DNA from: Microthyrium microscopicum
Taxonomy: Eukaryota > Ascomycota > Dothideomycetes > Microthyriales > Microthyriaceae
Direction: 5' to 3'
Length of the DNA stretch: 64,000 nucleotides
Assembly: GCA_010405405.1 (NCBI GenBank)
Contig: MU004231.1
Span: 3,708,884 to 3,772,883, forward strand
Shown: one piece after another, positions 23,889 through 36,574 of the stretch
How the letters are laid out: every line of letters begins with the position of its first letter
How positions within the stretch are numbered: the first letter of the stretch is position 1
The notes under the pieces: generated by a model
What the model was told of the DNA's origin: nothing
Database searches by the model: none
Seen by the model: only the letters and a program-made list of their open reading frames with translations
Made by a program: the position numbers and the translations under genes

Positions 23889-24452
23889 CTAGTTGGAATC
23901 CAGTTCTATTTGATTGAGTTGTTCTATACCATCACCTTCGGGTGTTGCCTCTCTGCGGTCCGAATCTATAAATGTCAAGCGAGATCCATACGATATGCCT
24001 AACAAGTCAACTATTGGATACCCGATACATGGGAGTTACCCGATAACCTACATAATTCTTCTCCCCTAGGTATATCTCTAACTGCTCTATAAGTTATGAT
24101 CATTTGTTCTACGTTCCTCTCCCATCCAACATTCTGGTTGTTCGAATGATTAAACATCGACCCCAAACCAAACACAATTGCTTGCGTCATGGTTTGCGTT
24201 CCGTCGGCTAGATAGTCTGGCCAGTTGCTTTGTGAGTGTTAGTTGAAATCTCGAGGCGAATAGCACCACAACATACTATGTATAATGGTAGAGCTCGGTC
24301 TTTTCAATGTACGTTTTGTTTTCTTCTGGAGAGAGTATCAACACGGGACATGTTTCAATCACTTCACCCGCTACGATATCTCGCTCTGCAAATACTCCTC
24401 GACCTAGTATTTTTGTAAAGTACTCTGTTAGTTCAAGCGCTTGTACATTCAT
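23889..24452 (-). CDS. small SET-domain protein
   Basis: Three minus-strand exons (24452-24277, 24227-24052, 23998-23889) give 153 aa; no single exon exceeds 60 codons, so simple frame scans miss it. The joined protein shows the SET signature in order: GRGVFAERDIVAGEVIE near residue 17, LYHYTYNWPD near 55, AIVFGLGSMFNHS near 77-89, and RDIPRGEELCISYG near 112-125. The GLGSMFNHS and GEEL.I.YG elements form the SAM and lysine pocket in SET methyltransferases. Stand-alone SET proteins of about 150 aa are known in fungi and bacteria; the substrate is unknown. It ends only 181 bp from the Cub1-like gene (convergent). Confidence 0.85.
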
Positions 24453-24744
24453 GGCTTTGACCAATAGCGCTTACCCTTTGGTGTGTTCAGTCGAAGAACT
24501 ACATGGCATGCTCGCCGAAGAGGGATCTGGTCTTGTGCGCTTTCGGTCATGCTGTGGAACAAAAAGTTGTTCAAAATTCGACTTATTTTTGAGCCATGTG
24601 AAGATAAAAGGCCAGCCAATTAAATGCTTCGCAGATGTTTTGCCCAGTTTGAGGCCGCCCATGGCAAAGTCAACACCAACGCCGAAAGCTCCACCGATCT
24701 CGATTGTCCCAAACCGCCTCTTCACTCTTCAAGGCTGAGAGACT

Positions 24745-25973
24745 ATGGCTAGAGCTCGAGGCCAATCGATAGGAGAGGGTCTCAAAACTCCTCATACCGT
24801 CAGTCTCAAAGTACTCCGGTACATCATCCCAAGGTCCTCAAGCTCCGCATTCAACAACATGCTCACAAGCACCACAGCTTAACAAGACCCTCCTTAGCCC
24901 AGCAATTCCCGCTTCCGAAAGCCAATTCAGATTCTGTCTACGACTTCTCTCCCTCCGCTGGCCTCGCGTATCCACACTCTACACCCCTCGCGACGAACTT
25001 CCTTCTTACACCGCTTCTAACCCTCCCCGAATCATTCCAATCTGCCTACGTCGGCGAAGTCTTCTCCTGTACACTAAGCGCGAACAATGAACTACCCGCT
25101 GACGATACCGCGCGGTCCATAAGCGGCGTACGAATCGCAGCCGAAATCGTATCGCCCTCAAACCCCTCAGGTGTCGCACTCGACCTCGAAGAGCCAGTCA
25201 CACCAGCCAGCTCCTCTTTCGCGCCAGGCGCATCTCTGCAGCGCATATTACGTCTAAATCTACAAGAAGAAGGAGATCACACCTTGGCAGTGACCGTGAC
25301 GTATACAGAAACAGCAGTTGGCACTGAGGGCCGCGCAGCCGGTGGACGTGTCCGCACGTTCCGCAAGCTATATCAGTTTATCGCCACGAATCTGATCTCA
25401 GTGCGCACAAAGGCTGGTGATGTTGACGGCGGGAGATATGCATTGGAGGCGCAGCTGGAGAATCTTGGAGAGCGAGCTGTCACGATGGAGGTACGTTTTA
25501 ACCCCTCTGTGGTATCAAATTAAGTGAGCGGCTTGGATGGGTAGTGCTCCCAACGACTGCGATCTTTACCATAACACTGGTCAAAGAAAGGATGCTCTCT
25601 AGCTGGAGCTGCGCTCAGGCCGCTCACCTGTTCTGGTGTTACAGCATGCGTTTGCAATATGGTGGGCTGATCAGTCGTCTGTTTCTAGGCAGTGCGGATG
25701 AACCCGAAATCGCCATTCACATCACATTCCCTGAATTGGGATATGCCTGGTGCAACCCAAACCGATGCGCCAGTGCTGCAGCCAGGCGACATTATGCAAG
25801 TTGCATTCTTGCTCGAGGAGCTCCAAGGCGAAGATACCGGCCAGGAAGTGCCTGCGAGCAGTCCAGCGGCCGACAAGCGATTTATTTTGGGCCAGCTGAA
25901 TGTTCAATGGCGCAGCGCAATGGGCGATCGTGGCAGCATTTCAACGGGATGGCTGACGGGCAAGAAACGGTGA
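24745..25973 (+). CDS. TRAPPC13: TRAPP complex subunit TRAPPC13 (DUF974)
   Basis: Exons 24745-24818, 24887-25490 and 25689-25973 give 320 aa. The start MARARGQSIGEGLKTPHTVS leads into the DUF974 pattern LKVLRPSLAQQFPLP, then YVGEVFSCTLSANNELP, the core FRKLYQFIATNLISVRTK, and the C-terminal NPKSPFTSHSLNWDMPG and PGDIMQVAFLLEE blocks. TRAPPC13 is a subunit of the TRAPP tethering complex that activates Rab1/Rab11-type GTPases at the Golgi. The second intron would be 198 nt, long for this window, but phase 0 on both sides and the joined MEAVRMNPKSPF fits the family. It is divergent from the SET gene across 292 bp. Confidence 0.88.
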
Positions 25974-28900
25974 TCGACAGCCTTGTTCGGAGACTTTTCC
26001 GACTCAGGGTCTCGTAGGAGGCTGGATAATTCTGTGGAGGTGTAAGACAGGACAAAATCACTTTGCACGATCAGATTCGGATCGGATCGGATCTTGAACG
26101 TCGAACATGCGAAGAATGTGTTTGATTATGTTTCAGCCACTTGCATATTCCAATTCGGTCGACCATACGGATCCAAGTTTCCCTATCGAAGCAAAGAACA
26201 CGCCAGAAGGGGTTTTCCAAAATCGACAGGTCGCATTTGATATACAAGCACAAGCGGTTTGCAACGAGGCGGTGCTGAGGTTTGCCCTTTCGCGGTTTCG
26301 TTAATCGCTCATTGGATGCCTCAGAATTATAAAGTTCGGAGCTTGCATGCGCGTGTGCCCGCATGTTCAAACTCGATTTGGCTTTCAGATTCGATCTTCA
26401 GGGGCACAACTCCACAAGTGGTTTGTACGCATGGGCATTGTTAACTTCAGTCCAACAATTTCAAGCAATACCTACCACAATTGTTAGTACTGTTATCTCT
26501 GTGCTGAACCGTCAGACAAAACAAAGGCAGCTCCCCAGCGTCACCACATCCACAAATGGAACCAAAATTATTTTTATGCTGGGGCTGCGCGTATCACCAA
26601 TTGTAGAACCTGCGTTTCCTGGGTTCGCGCCATCGCGTTGGGATTGATATCGCTGCTAGCCAGGAACATCGTTGTTCGTACTGCTCGGCAAAGAAGCTCA
26701 GATCTGTCAACCTCGAGGCCTGTGTGGTGGTTTAGATTGAGCAGGGAAAGACCTGGTTGACATTTTCGGGAAGCCCTTAACTGTACTTTTCAATTGATAT
26801 GGATGTTTCTCATTGTCAATGCTAGTTGATGATGGGGTAGGGAGTTTAGTAACACCATCAAGGGCTTCTTGTTAGAGCATATAATTCTACCAAGCTGTCG
26901 TATCATTTTCTTATAAGCGTACCGCTGTTTGCTCTGTGCTCTTATATCATTGTTTGATCGCCTGAAAGAACATACTATTTGGGGCCAAATACCAATAAAG
27001 AGGTGTCGTAGTCTCAATTTTCAAGCATTCGGTGTATGATATCCGGAAATAGGTATGATGTGAGTGGTAAGGGAGGGATATGATGATAATGCTACGTAAC
27101 GTAGTCCGAACTACAGTAAAATTTGACACCTTTGTTTAGAGGTGCCTGTAAATGAACTTTGGGGCCAAAGCGACTCGTGAGATTTATGCTAATATATTGC
27201 CCAAGAAACAGTAATCGCAATACGATTACGAACAATTGTATCCTAGTCTCCATAACTAGTATGCTCAACTATGTTCTGCTTATTCTCTTGTGACAATTCA
27301 AGATCTGAACCAAAGTAAGAACAGATTTCAACTTTCATAAACGATTCCTTGCGCCGCTAAGCCATAATACACAATTAAGAGCAGGCAAGCTTGAGCTTTG
27401 AACCATCACCACAATCTAAGACAAAGTCAACGATGTTTATCATGGTTGTAGAACGTTCTACCGTAGGGCCCAACGGATCGTAGTCATACCGAAAGAAGCG
27501 CCGAAACCCTCAAGCCTATCTGCTTAAAAAACAAAGAACAAGATTAAGTAGTACACGATAGCTTGGGCTAAGGAAAAGCCAGTGTAGTTCTGGATCATAA
27601 CGGCTCAACCACAGGGCTGAGACTGATTCAAGAAGCTAAGCAACTAAATCTTAACAAGATCGCACTTATCGCGTGCCTGAAAGTAGTTCACGAACCACGA
27701 AATTATTGAAACCTTTTTGTTTCTCTCGTGGAAAACTGGGGCAAAACGAAACTTTAGATATCCTTACAGCACATCGCTGCATAGGTTCTTCAGCAGAACA
27801 GTGCGTGAACCATCTCACATCCTCTTAGTGCAATTCTGTCTGTTATATCCAAGCGTCGATCAAGAAACGCGTGCTAAAGCGCGTCGTCTAGAGCTCGCAA
27901 CTTCGCAAGCAATATTGTCCAAAAAGATAGGGCAGTTTTCGATCTTTTCCACCGCCAGGTACCCGCCCGCCTCATCATTTATGTGAGTGAAAAATGATGT
28001 ATTTAGGGCTTTCAAGCTGGAGATGGAAGATAATGCGAGTCACAGGCGAAAAGATATCAAGACCGAATTTGCTTGCTTCAGGTGCTGGAATCCTTGACAG
28101 CGAAGGTGGAAAGAAGGAGATAGGATTCTTAACGATTTCTTTTTGCTTCTTTTCGGGTCAAGCGCGTTGAAACGCGGGAAGGATTCAACAAGCCACGCAA
28201 CTGGGGACGGATGGCAAATGGTGCTAAAATGGCGCTATTCAGCACGGGCTTCACTCCAATTGATGCAGGTGCAAAACATTCAAAGAGAATCTGACCCCTG
28301 AGAGCTGGCAAAGGCAGGCTGAGATCAAAATTGCTTTAGGCTTGGCTTGAGCTGCGCAGCCTGTGCTCACCTGCCAATTTACCAAGATTTCAACTCATTT
28401 TTCCTGCCAGCCAGTTTGGCTGTTCCTGTGTGGTGCATTGGTAGCGGGCGATAGCCGTAAAAATGATGGGGCTAGTCGAGATCAAATGGAGATGCGTGTT
28501 CTCCCTGTCCCGATTTGGACGACGGGAAATGGCATGGGGAAATCATCTTGCCAAATGCGGGTTGCGTGAGGATGATGGTGCGAATCTTGGAAAGAAGCAA
28601 TTTGACATGCATGGAGAGGTTCATATTCTTTCATTTTTCGTTTATTCTGGTTAACGTAGATTGGTATTCTTCACGGCTATGCGGCCGTGGTTGTAACCGT
28701 ATTATCCTAGTTGATGGAACGTGGTCTCGTTAAGGATACTGCGCGGTACGTAGCCGAGAGGCTCTGAGTTGAGCCAAGGGCGCGTAGTATCTGATATCAT
28801 GATATATCCAACGATTTCATCACAGTCTAAGGTGGAACAGGTTAGAACTGTTAGATGTTTAAGCATACTCTTCGACAATCCGCTTGCGTATTCATATGAT

Positions 28901-30781
28901 TAATATGGCTATCAACGTTAAAGGAGTGATAGGCCCCATGTGATGATGCGACAGTAGTAGTGGGTCTTGACCCTGAACTAGAAAATATAGAAATTAAGGC
29001 AACGAGTTCCTCCTACCAGGGGCGATTGGCTATGGAGATGCTGATATGAAGGTGGTCTGTGAGATAAAGGGCTGGACCTCAGCAGCAACAGTTGTGAAGC
29101 TTGCCTAAATTTGGCCGGCTCTATCAGAAATGATATTGAAGCATTTGAACGACCGTACAAAACAGTGGATCTTTGTATATGGCCGAAGTGTGTTATACGT
29201 TGAATTAGTTAATAGCAGGACTTTTATATGGTATGGCAATATTGAAATATCTACAATGATTGGGAACACAAATGGCTTTAGTCATGTTGGTGTGAAGGCA
29301 AGCGCTGAGCGACAATTTTTTGAAAAAAAGAAAGACAGCCACACCAAAACGTCTGGCGGGTTGAATTCAAGCAATTGCCAAAGATTATCAACAGCTCAAA
29401 AAGTCTTGGGAGTTGGCAAACTCGATCTCTCCACCAAATCCATACCGTACACCAAGCAGCGCCGTAGTAACACACTGCATGCTCACATATCTTACACCCC
29501 TTCAACCATCAGACACAGAAAACCATAGAGCGCGCGCCATTACCTGAGTCTAGTCTCATTAAGTGCTACTTCTTTGTTCCAATCTTCTTGTTTTCACGCG
29601 TTGCCTTCTACCTTGATACGCTCTGTAGATTACGCTGGGAATTCATCTCAACTTGCTCATATCTCATTCTCTGGAGTATCCAGATTCCAGCGCTTGCCTT
29701 TCCGACCCCTTGCAACGACCCTAGCTGGAATTTATTCGCCTGTAGCCTGTCACGCCTGCCAATTGCTGGACCGTCCCTGCCCGTTTGTTTCCTAAAATTC
29801 CTACACTAAGATTTACCATTGACTGGACCATCCCATCAACCAGACCTGGCAAGAACAAGAACACTCTTTCAACCTTGACCCTCGTCTTCGCCTCCGTCGC
29901 TCCTTCTCACCCTGTCCCTGCTTCTATCTTTCCCAATTATTTTGCATTTCCATCTCACCACCATCAACACCGCCATTCCTTAATCCTCATCTGTCCCGCA
30001 CCCACCAAGAAACAATACAATAATACACCTTTCGCCGCATCAAACTCCTACAATCTACCACTCCAGACTCCAGACTCCCAATACGCCAGGCCATCTGCAT
30101 TGTGCTCTGCATATCCATCCTGCCGCTCTCCGCGAACCATGTCCGCCAAAGCCTACCCTCCTTCACCATCGAGCCAATAAATAACAAATCCACACCTCCT
30201 CTCCGACTCCTCAATTATTTGCTGCTGCAAAGCGCGACTCCCTTTCAACCCGTGTACCACCACCAGAAAGATACCCACTCGACCATCGCCGCTTGCAACC
30301 CGCTCCCTCAACCACTACGCCTGCTGTGCTCTCCTCTCGTCCTATCTACCCCTGGGTGACATCTGCATCTTTGGTCTCTGCTCGTTCCTTTCCAGCTTGT
30401 CCGCCTACACATCCCGCTAAATATCGTTGCACCGGCTTACCACTGCGCCATCTTGCATATTTCTGTCAAGCAGATGCGCCAGACCTTTTCTGCGCTCTCA
30501 ATTGGCCTATATCAATGAAACCTTGTTAGAGTCACTGTACTCTGACTTTCCTTCTCGTTTCGTACCAGTACCTGGCAAGGTAGCACGGATTGCCTACCGG
30601 CTCTATCTGCAACATCAACCATCCTTCCTGCACACCTTCCGCCTCCAAAGCGGTATTACCAGTACTAAATCTGCTGCCGTATCCCGATCAGAAATAATTT
30701 CACGCTTTTATTTCTCTTATGATACTCTCCGGCTTTCCTTCCGACCACTCGGCCGCTACAATTTCCTATCCCGAAAAATAA
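25974..30781. other. 4.8-kb gene-free stretch and leader of the DENN gene
   Basis: No frame over about 150 codons and no spliced family motif were found in this, the longest gap of the window. The part 26650-29100 is A/T-richer and without recognisable structure. From about 29530 to 30780 the top strand becomes strongly C/T-rich with many short upstream open frames, as in long regulated promoters and leaders of filamentous fungi, and this probably belongs to the DENN gene starting at 30782. A non-coding RNA gene cannot be excluded. Confidence 0.55.
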
Positions 30782-33700
30782 ATGGCTCCAATTGTCAACA
30801 AAGAGCAAGAGGCGCCCTTGGCCGATTATTTCTTCATTGCTGGTATCGAATCGTCACAAGTTTTTGATGAAAAATCATTATCCAATGGCATCAGCTCTCC
30901 AGCTGCAACAACTGTTGAAGCTACAATCGAGGAGAATGAGGTTCTGGAGACTGAAACGAATACAAGGCCTAAATCTGCGGATGGGCCTGTCAATGGGGAT
31001 TCTGGAACTCCAAAGAGAAATTCCAAGATCAACCATGAAACAAGAAGATCGGTGAGCAGCCTTTTGGGCTCAGAGTCACTCACAGCCAGCAACCGAAGCA
31101 GCGCGACCATTAAGGGAGGTCAAGTTCAGGGTACTGGTCTTAATGAGGTCGACTTTGACAATGCATTACGAAAGTTTGCTGCTGAGCGTGAGAGCTTTCT
31201 GGAAGAGATTCACTTTAATGCAGGCGCACCACCAGAGAAATCGAAGCGTAAGAAGTCCAAGGCTCAAAGAATCATGAGTGGAGAAGAGCCGACAAACGCT
31301 TTAAAGAGCAGCGTTGGAAGCCTTCGCCGAAAACTATCAACTATGAACAGCTTGAAACGTCAGCCATCTGTTTTGCGACAAGGTAAGTTGACTTGACGCT
31401 CAACTGGAGACTTCTCTTGTATGGCTGCTAACCTAACTTTCCATAGCTTCAATTCGTACCTCCAAACGTCTGAGCGGATACAATTCCGTGATTCCGGTAC
31501 CACAACCTCTTCAATCCGACCCTAACATGCACCCCTTAAAACGACGATACGAACCTGTACTCTTGGATAGATACCCCCCGAAGAATATGGTGGATGACCT
31601 AAAACGACGTGTGAATTTCCCCGACTATGTACCAATGTTTGCTTTTCCCAACGATGTGACCGTCATCTCCTCTGATGAACGGCCGAGATCCACATGGCAT
31701 GGTTTCGCTATGACAAATGGGGATGGCTCAAGATTATACGGAATATGTGTAATCATGTGGGTTCCGTTGAACGAAAAAGCCTCAGAGGAGCTTGAGAGGC
31801 AGTGCGAAGAATGGAGGAAAAAGAATATGAGCAATGAAGAGCGGGAATTAGCAGCAAGTTTGGGGGAACGCCTTGCCCTGGAGAGAGCGAAGCTTTCGAG
31901 ACTACTCGCGAAATTACCTGCAATACCCGATGGCTCCGAAGAACGGGAGATACTACAAGAAGAGATCAATATGGTTGAAGAGAAGATCACTTTAATGACT
32001 GATTTACTCCGGCCGGTTCGCCATGGGGCAGCATCCAGGATTGATGGCCTTACGGATGGTGGAACTGGGCTCTGGATCCCAAGAGCATTCGGCATTCTTG
32101 GTCGCGATGGCGGCCTCACTAGTTTCTGGAAAGAATGGCTCAAGGCGGTAGTGGTGCCAATGACCAACGGTCAAGTGCTACGGGTTCCTGCAAGCTCTCC
32201 AAGGATAGGAATGTGGCAGCCCCTAGAGCGTTATGTTGTGAATCTGTGCGCAGAGGCTCCTAGTCCGATCAACTCTGCTACACAGGTCGAAATCGCGATA
32301 CGAGAACTTCGACTATATGCCAGAAAGGAAGGCCTTAATGAGATTCCTGGATGCCGCAATGTCGATCTTTATGCTCTTTTCAGGTCATTATCCATACCAA
32401 ACATCGTCACCCTACTCGAGTACGTTCTCAACGAATCTCGAATAATTCTTCTTTCATCACACACGAGCATGCTGCACCTAGTCAGCCACACACTAATCGC
32501 TCTGATATACCCGCTGAAATGGAGCGCAGTTTTCATTCCTGTCCTACCTTCGCGTCTCATTCAAGCTTTGGAAGCACCATGCCCATACATTGTTGGAGTT
32601 GAACGCAGGTATGAGAACCTGGTATTACCAGATGACGATTACGTCCTAGTAGATTTGGACGAGAATGTCATTGAAGCAACAGCACTTCCTGTGGCACTTC
32701 CACGGCAGCAACGACGCAAGCTCATAGCTTTACTTCAACATGCAGCGCAACATCACACACGATATGGTGTGGATGTTGGACCTCCAGAATACGCCAAAGA
32801 GACCTATCCTCATAGTGTCTTCTCTTCCGAAAATCCGTCTGTATTTTCCTCCCGTCCAATCTCTACTCAACTCCCTACCTTGGTCGGTCTCAATTCCGCG
32901 GCCTTTGGTACCTTGACGCCACTCGCTGCTTCGCGACCTAGTGTTTTCAATGCCTTTGCACAAGTAAAAGCTCAAAATAGTCGAGGATCAGATCAGCAAC
33001 GTCCCACCACAAGCTCCACAACTGGTCGTCGGGCATCACCCCCATCCCCACGACTATCTCCAGTATCAGCACAGTTTTCATCTCCCACAACACCAATCAA
33101 TGGACCATTTCACAGCTCATCGACGCCGGTATCTAGAAGCGATTCAGGCTTTTCTTTACAAGCCACACTGCGGGAAAAGCGAAGTGGTCATTTTGACACT
33201 TCATCAAGACGTAGTTCGTCTGTAAGTTGCTACGCTTCTCGTGGAAAGTGCATTACTAACTCTAACCAGTTTGGATTTGATCGAATGCCAACCTCAAGAC
33301 GTCCAAGTCAACCATTCCTACAACATACACATACCCCCTCCACTTCAACGCTCAATAGTGAATGGCGCGCGGCATCAACATATGCTCCTTCAGTATACGC
33401 CCAATCAACGCTGGCAGCTTCTACGGTCATGCCTGGATTACCGGTACAACCTGTAATGAATGCTGCTGTCAAGCAGTGCGTGGAAGGCCATTTGTTGCAG
33501 TTCACACGTGAAGACGACGAGCGGTCTGTCTGCGCGATATGTGACGAGGGTAACCTGGAAACTGACCAAATGGTATACTGCACCGGCTGTACATTAGTCT
33601 GTCATCTACGATGCTCACCTGACATTACCGTTGTGTGTCCGCATGTTTTCCGACCTGATCAGATCAGAGCAGCGTTTGTTCGCACCTTTGCGAGCCTCCT

Positions 33701-34253
33701 ATACACATACCGAAGGTTCCTCTGTTTTGCGGATCCAGGGCAGCGGAAAAATGGCCTGCTCTATTCCTTCAATGCTGATGGATTCCTCCGAAGCATACCT
33801 CATGAATGCCAAACCTTTATGGACATGCTGTTAAAGACGCAAGGTATGTTTTTCTGCTTACTGCCATGATACGAAGCTAACAAATTCACAGCCTTCAACG
33901 AATTCATTCACGAGCGCGAGCTTCAAAAAGAAAAGGAACCATCCGTACGACTGTTTGATCAGATCATCCTTGCAAAGAAAAACAGAGGCAAAAGATCAAC
34001 TCTACTTTTCAGCAAAGTCGCTACCGACTTCCTCTCTGACACGTCGAATCACCTATGGAGAACAGCAGCCACCACTCCACCCAGTGCACGATTTCCCGGC
34101 GACTATCGCCAAGTCATTTCTCGAGTTCCTGCTAAACTCGACACTACGTTGATGAAGGAGCCTCGCGTAATACAAGGCGTTCCACGGATGCCTCGAGGAG
34201 ACTTGAAGCAAAGAAGAAAGCCTGTGCTCTCAGGACTAGGACTAGCAATATGA
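30782..34253 (+). CDS. DENN-domain Rab regulator with inserted C1 finger
   Basis: Four exons (30782-31382, 31447-33221, 33270-33843, 33892-34253) give 1103 aa. The 48-nt second intron is a multiple of three without a stop, but its GTAAGT, CTAAC and CAG signals are clear. A Ser-rich N-terminus precedes uDENN (ADYFFIAGIE near residue 14, and the block YPPKNMVDDLKRRVNFPDYV) and cDENN (VDLYALFRSLSIPNIVTLLE, ESRIILLSSH, WSAVFIPVLP, PYIVGVERRY). After a Ser/Pro-rich linker comes a C1-type zinc finger (CAICDEGNLETD..CTGCTLVCHLRC) and then a dDENN-like end (RTFASLLYTYRRF, FMDMLLKTQAFNEFIHERE). DENN proteins are GDP-GTP exchange factors for Rab GTPases in membrane traffic; C1 fingers bind lipids or proteins. 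The target Rab is unknown. Confidence 0.9.
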
Positions 34254-34916
34254 ACAGCAATGTCATCAGTATCATTGCATATGTTTGGGCTATTTAGGTC
34301 GCATATAGGCATATCTGAGCCTCAGTGCGCTTTTCCTTCTGCCTTTATCATCATGAGCACGGCATTAGTACTAATCACTTGTCCTTTTCTACATCATGGT
34401 TCAACAACAGGACAACAAGGCTATATGACGTTTGCCCCTTTCGATTAGCGCTTTCACAACACCTCATCTCTGCTTTTGTCCAATGTTACTAGTTATGTTT
34501 TATTGCTTTGAGCATCGGCTATTTTTGGAGCATACCCTAGCTTGTTTTTGCGGACCGGACATCTATAATCTCATTAATTTGTTTTGGCTATCATGTCTGA
34601 TGTTCTCTGGCCAAAATCCATCATTTTCCTCCGACGATCTGTCCGTATATCATGGCGGCTGTGTGTAATCTGTTCTACTATTGTTTTATTAGCATATGGA
34701 CCGCTGGACGATGATATTAAACGTCTTTGAAGAATATTAATATTGATGGCATTGGATTCTCAATGCCAAGATGCAATACTTTCTCTAGGGTTCGATGTGA
34801 TTGACTTTGTGACGAATCCATATCATCTTTAGAGCCTTTCCAAGGTCGACTCTTACGCTTCAGAGCCTGGCCTTGCAGTTTTCATGAATATGCATGACTA
34901 AAATTGCACAGAGCCT
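34254..34916. other. convergent 3' flanks, DENN gene / CobW gene
   Basis: These 663 bases lie between two converging genes. The sequence is T-rich, with no gene or repeat recognised. Confidence 0.55.
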
Positions 34917-36288
34917 CTAAGAGCTGTTCAAGCCCACCGCCTTTCGAAAACTCCTCCTAAACTCTTCATCTTTCAGTCCCCGTCCCAACAATATCACCTT
35001 CCCCTCAAACACCTCCCCTTTACCAGTGGCCTCACTCTCCGGCCCATCAAACATCTCAAACACCTCCCGTACTCCCTGCAGCAGCTTAACTTCCCCATCC
35101 ACCGTCGATATCCGCCCCTTCAGCCGATGAATCTCAAAGCTCCCTACATCCACCTCGCCTGGCAGCACTGAATCCCACAGCACCTTGCGTAGCCACGCAT
35201 CTAGCGCGTCCAATTGTGTGCTGTTCAGCGGCGGTACGGGGATTGATAGTGTCGACATGGCTGGATCCAAATGACTGTGTCCGCGCGCTGCAAACTCCAG
35301 ATCTTCTGCGCGCACGCTGTCATATGCGTGGAGATCTAGCACTACGCCTTCTAGCGCTGGGACGCGCGCGTGGCTTGTTTTGTGGATGCGGGCTAGGCTG
35401 TTGATTGCGCGGATGCGGGCTTCTACTTTTGCTAGATGGGCGGGTGTTATGGCGTCGGTTTTGTTGAGGACGATTATGTCGGCGTGGGAAATTTGCAGGT
35501 GGGCGGTTGTGAGTTCTGGGCCGGCTGCGTGATGTTCATGCGAGACGGTGGTGTCTGGCGGTGGCTCGTCGAGGGATTTGAGAATGTTGACGGCGTCGAC
35601 GAGGGTGACGATGCCGTCGAGGTAGATGGTGCTGAGGAGACCTTCGTCGACCCAGAATATTGGGGCGATGGCGCCGGGGTCGGCGAGGCCGGTGGTTTCG
35701 AGGAGGATGTAGTCAAATGCGCCGCGGCGGTCCATTAAAGATTCGATGGCGTTGACGCCTTGGTCTCTGAGTTGGATTAGCGGGAGGGTGGTCAGATGGT
35801 GAGTATGGTGGGAGATGTACTTTACGGAGCAGCATATACAGCCGTTGGCGAGTTCGAGCCATTCTTCGACTTGTTCGCCGTCTTTGCTGACCGTGAGGCT
35901 TTTCTCTATGTCGGCGGCTGAGCCGGTCAATTTCTATTTCAAGGGAGTGAAGTCATGAGGATCTTACAGTCGCCGAATTCTGGAATGGTTAGTGTATATT
36001 CTGATCGATATTTCGTTGGGTTCAGATCTAACCATTCAATATCACTGCCACTTTCTTGCCGTGCTTCTCATTCAAGATGTAATTCAGCAGTGTCGTTTTA
36101 CCAGCACCAAGATAGCCTTGCATGAGTTAGTGTTTGAAAGCAGCAGGCCTTAGAATACAACTCTTACCAGTTACTATAGTTATGGGAACCTTAATGATGG
36201 CCATGTCTTCCATAGCAGTGTCTAATCCATCCGTTTGCGTCTGCCCCTGGATATCTACCAGCATTGGAGGCGCATCGTCGTCTTCCAT
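34917..36288 (-). CDS. CobW/COG0523 zinc-chaperone GTPase (ZNG1/CBWD-like)
   Basis: Five minus-strand exons (36288-36168, 36116-36033, 35979-35968, 35917-35821, 35766-34917) give 387 aa. Splicing restores the P-loop [15 protein letters not shown] near residue 41, then VAVILNEFGDSADIEKSL, where NEFGDS spans a 12-nt micro-exon, then the metal-binding GCICCSVK (CxCC) and [11 protein letters not shown] (switch II region), and LNKTD for guanine recognition. A His-rich loop (HEHHAAG) and the C-terminal CobW_C part ([11 protein letters not shown]) follow. Family members deliver zinc to clients; ZNG1 loads methionine aminopeptidase. The intron at 35767-35820 is 54 nt without a stop, so an unspliced reading would wrongly keep it. 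Confidence 0.9.
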
Positions 36289-36574
36289 AACGAAAGAGGT
36301 TGGAACCGTTCAGATTCCCAGAAACCCCTAAAAAAGGTAGTAAACTACAGAAGTTGATGTGGTGGTGGCGTAAAATGGAATATCTCGAAGATGTAGAATG
36401 TCCGAGCTTTTTTACCTTATGCGCCCAGTTCACAGTTGAAAGCTCCGCTCCTTCACAACTCATCTCGCCCGTACAACCACATCTTCAACCACTCTTTCTC
36501 CTTTCTCGCCTAACTGATCTCTTACAGCGTCTTTCTGAATTAGATTGGTGCTAACAGCGCGCGTCAAACTCACC

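Noticed and set aside
24471-24725. Minus-strand frame upstream of the SET gene as a possible 5' exon
   Set aside because: It could be joined only through a 20-nt intron, too short to splice, and it adds nothing to the SET fold.
28363-28733. Three overlapping short frames in the long gap
   Set aside because: All under 75 codons in different frames, with no family motif or linking splice sites.
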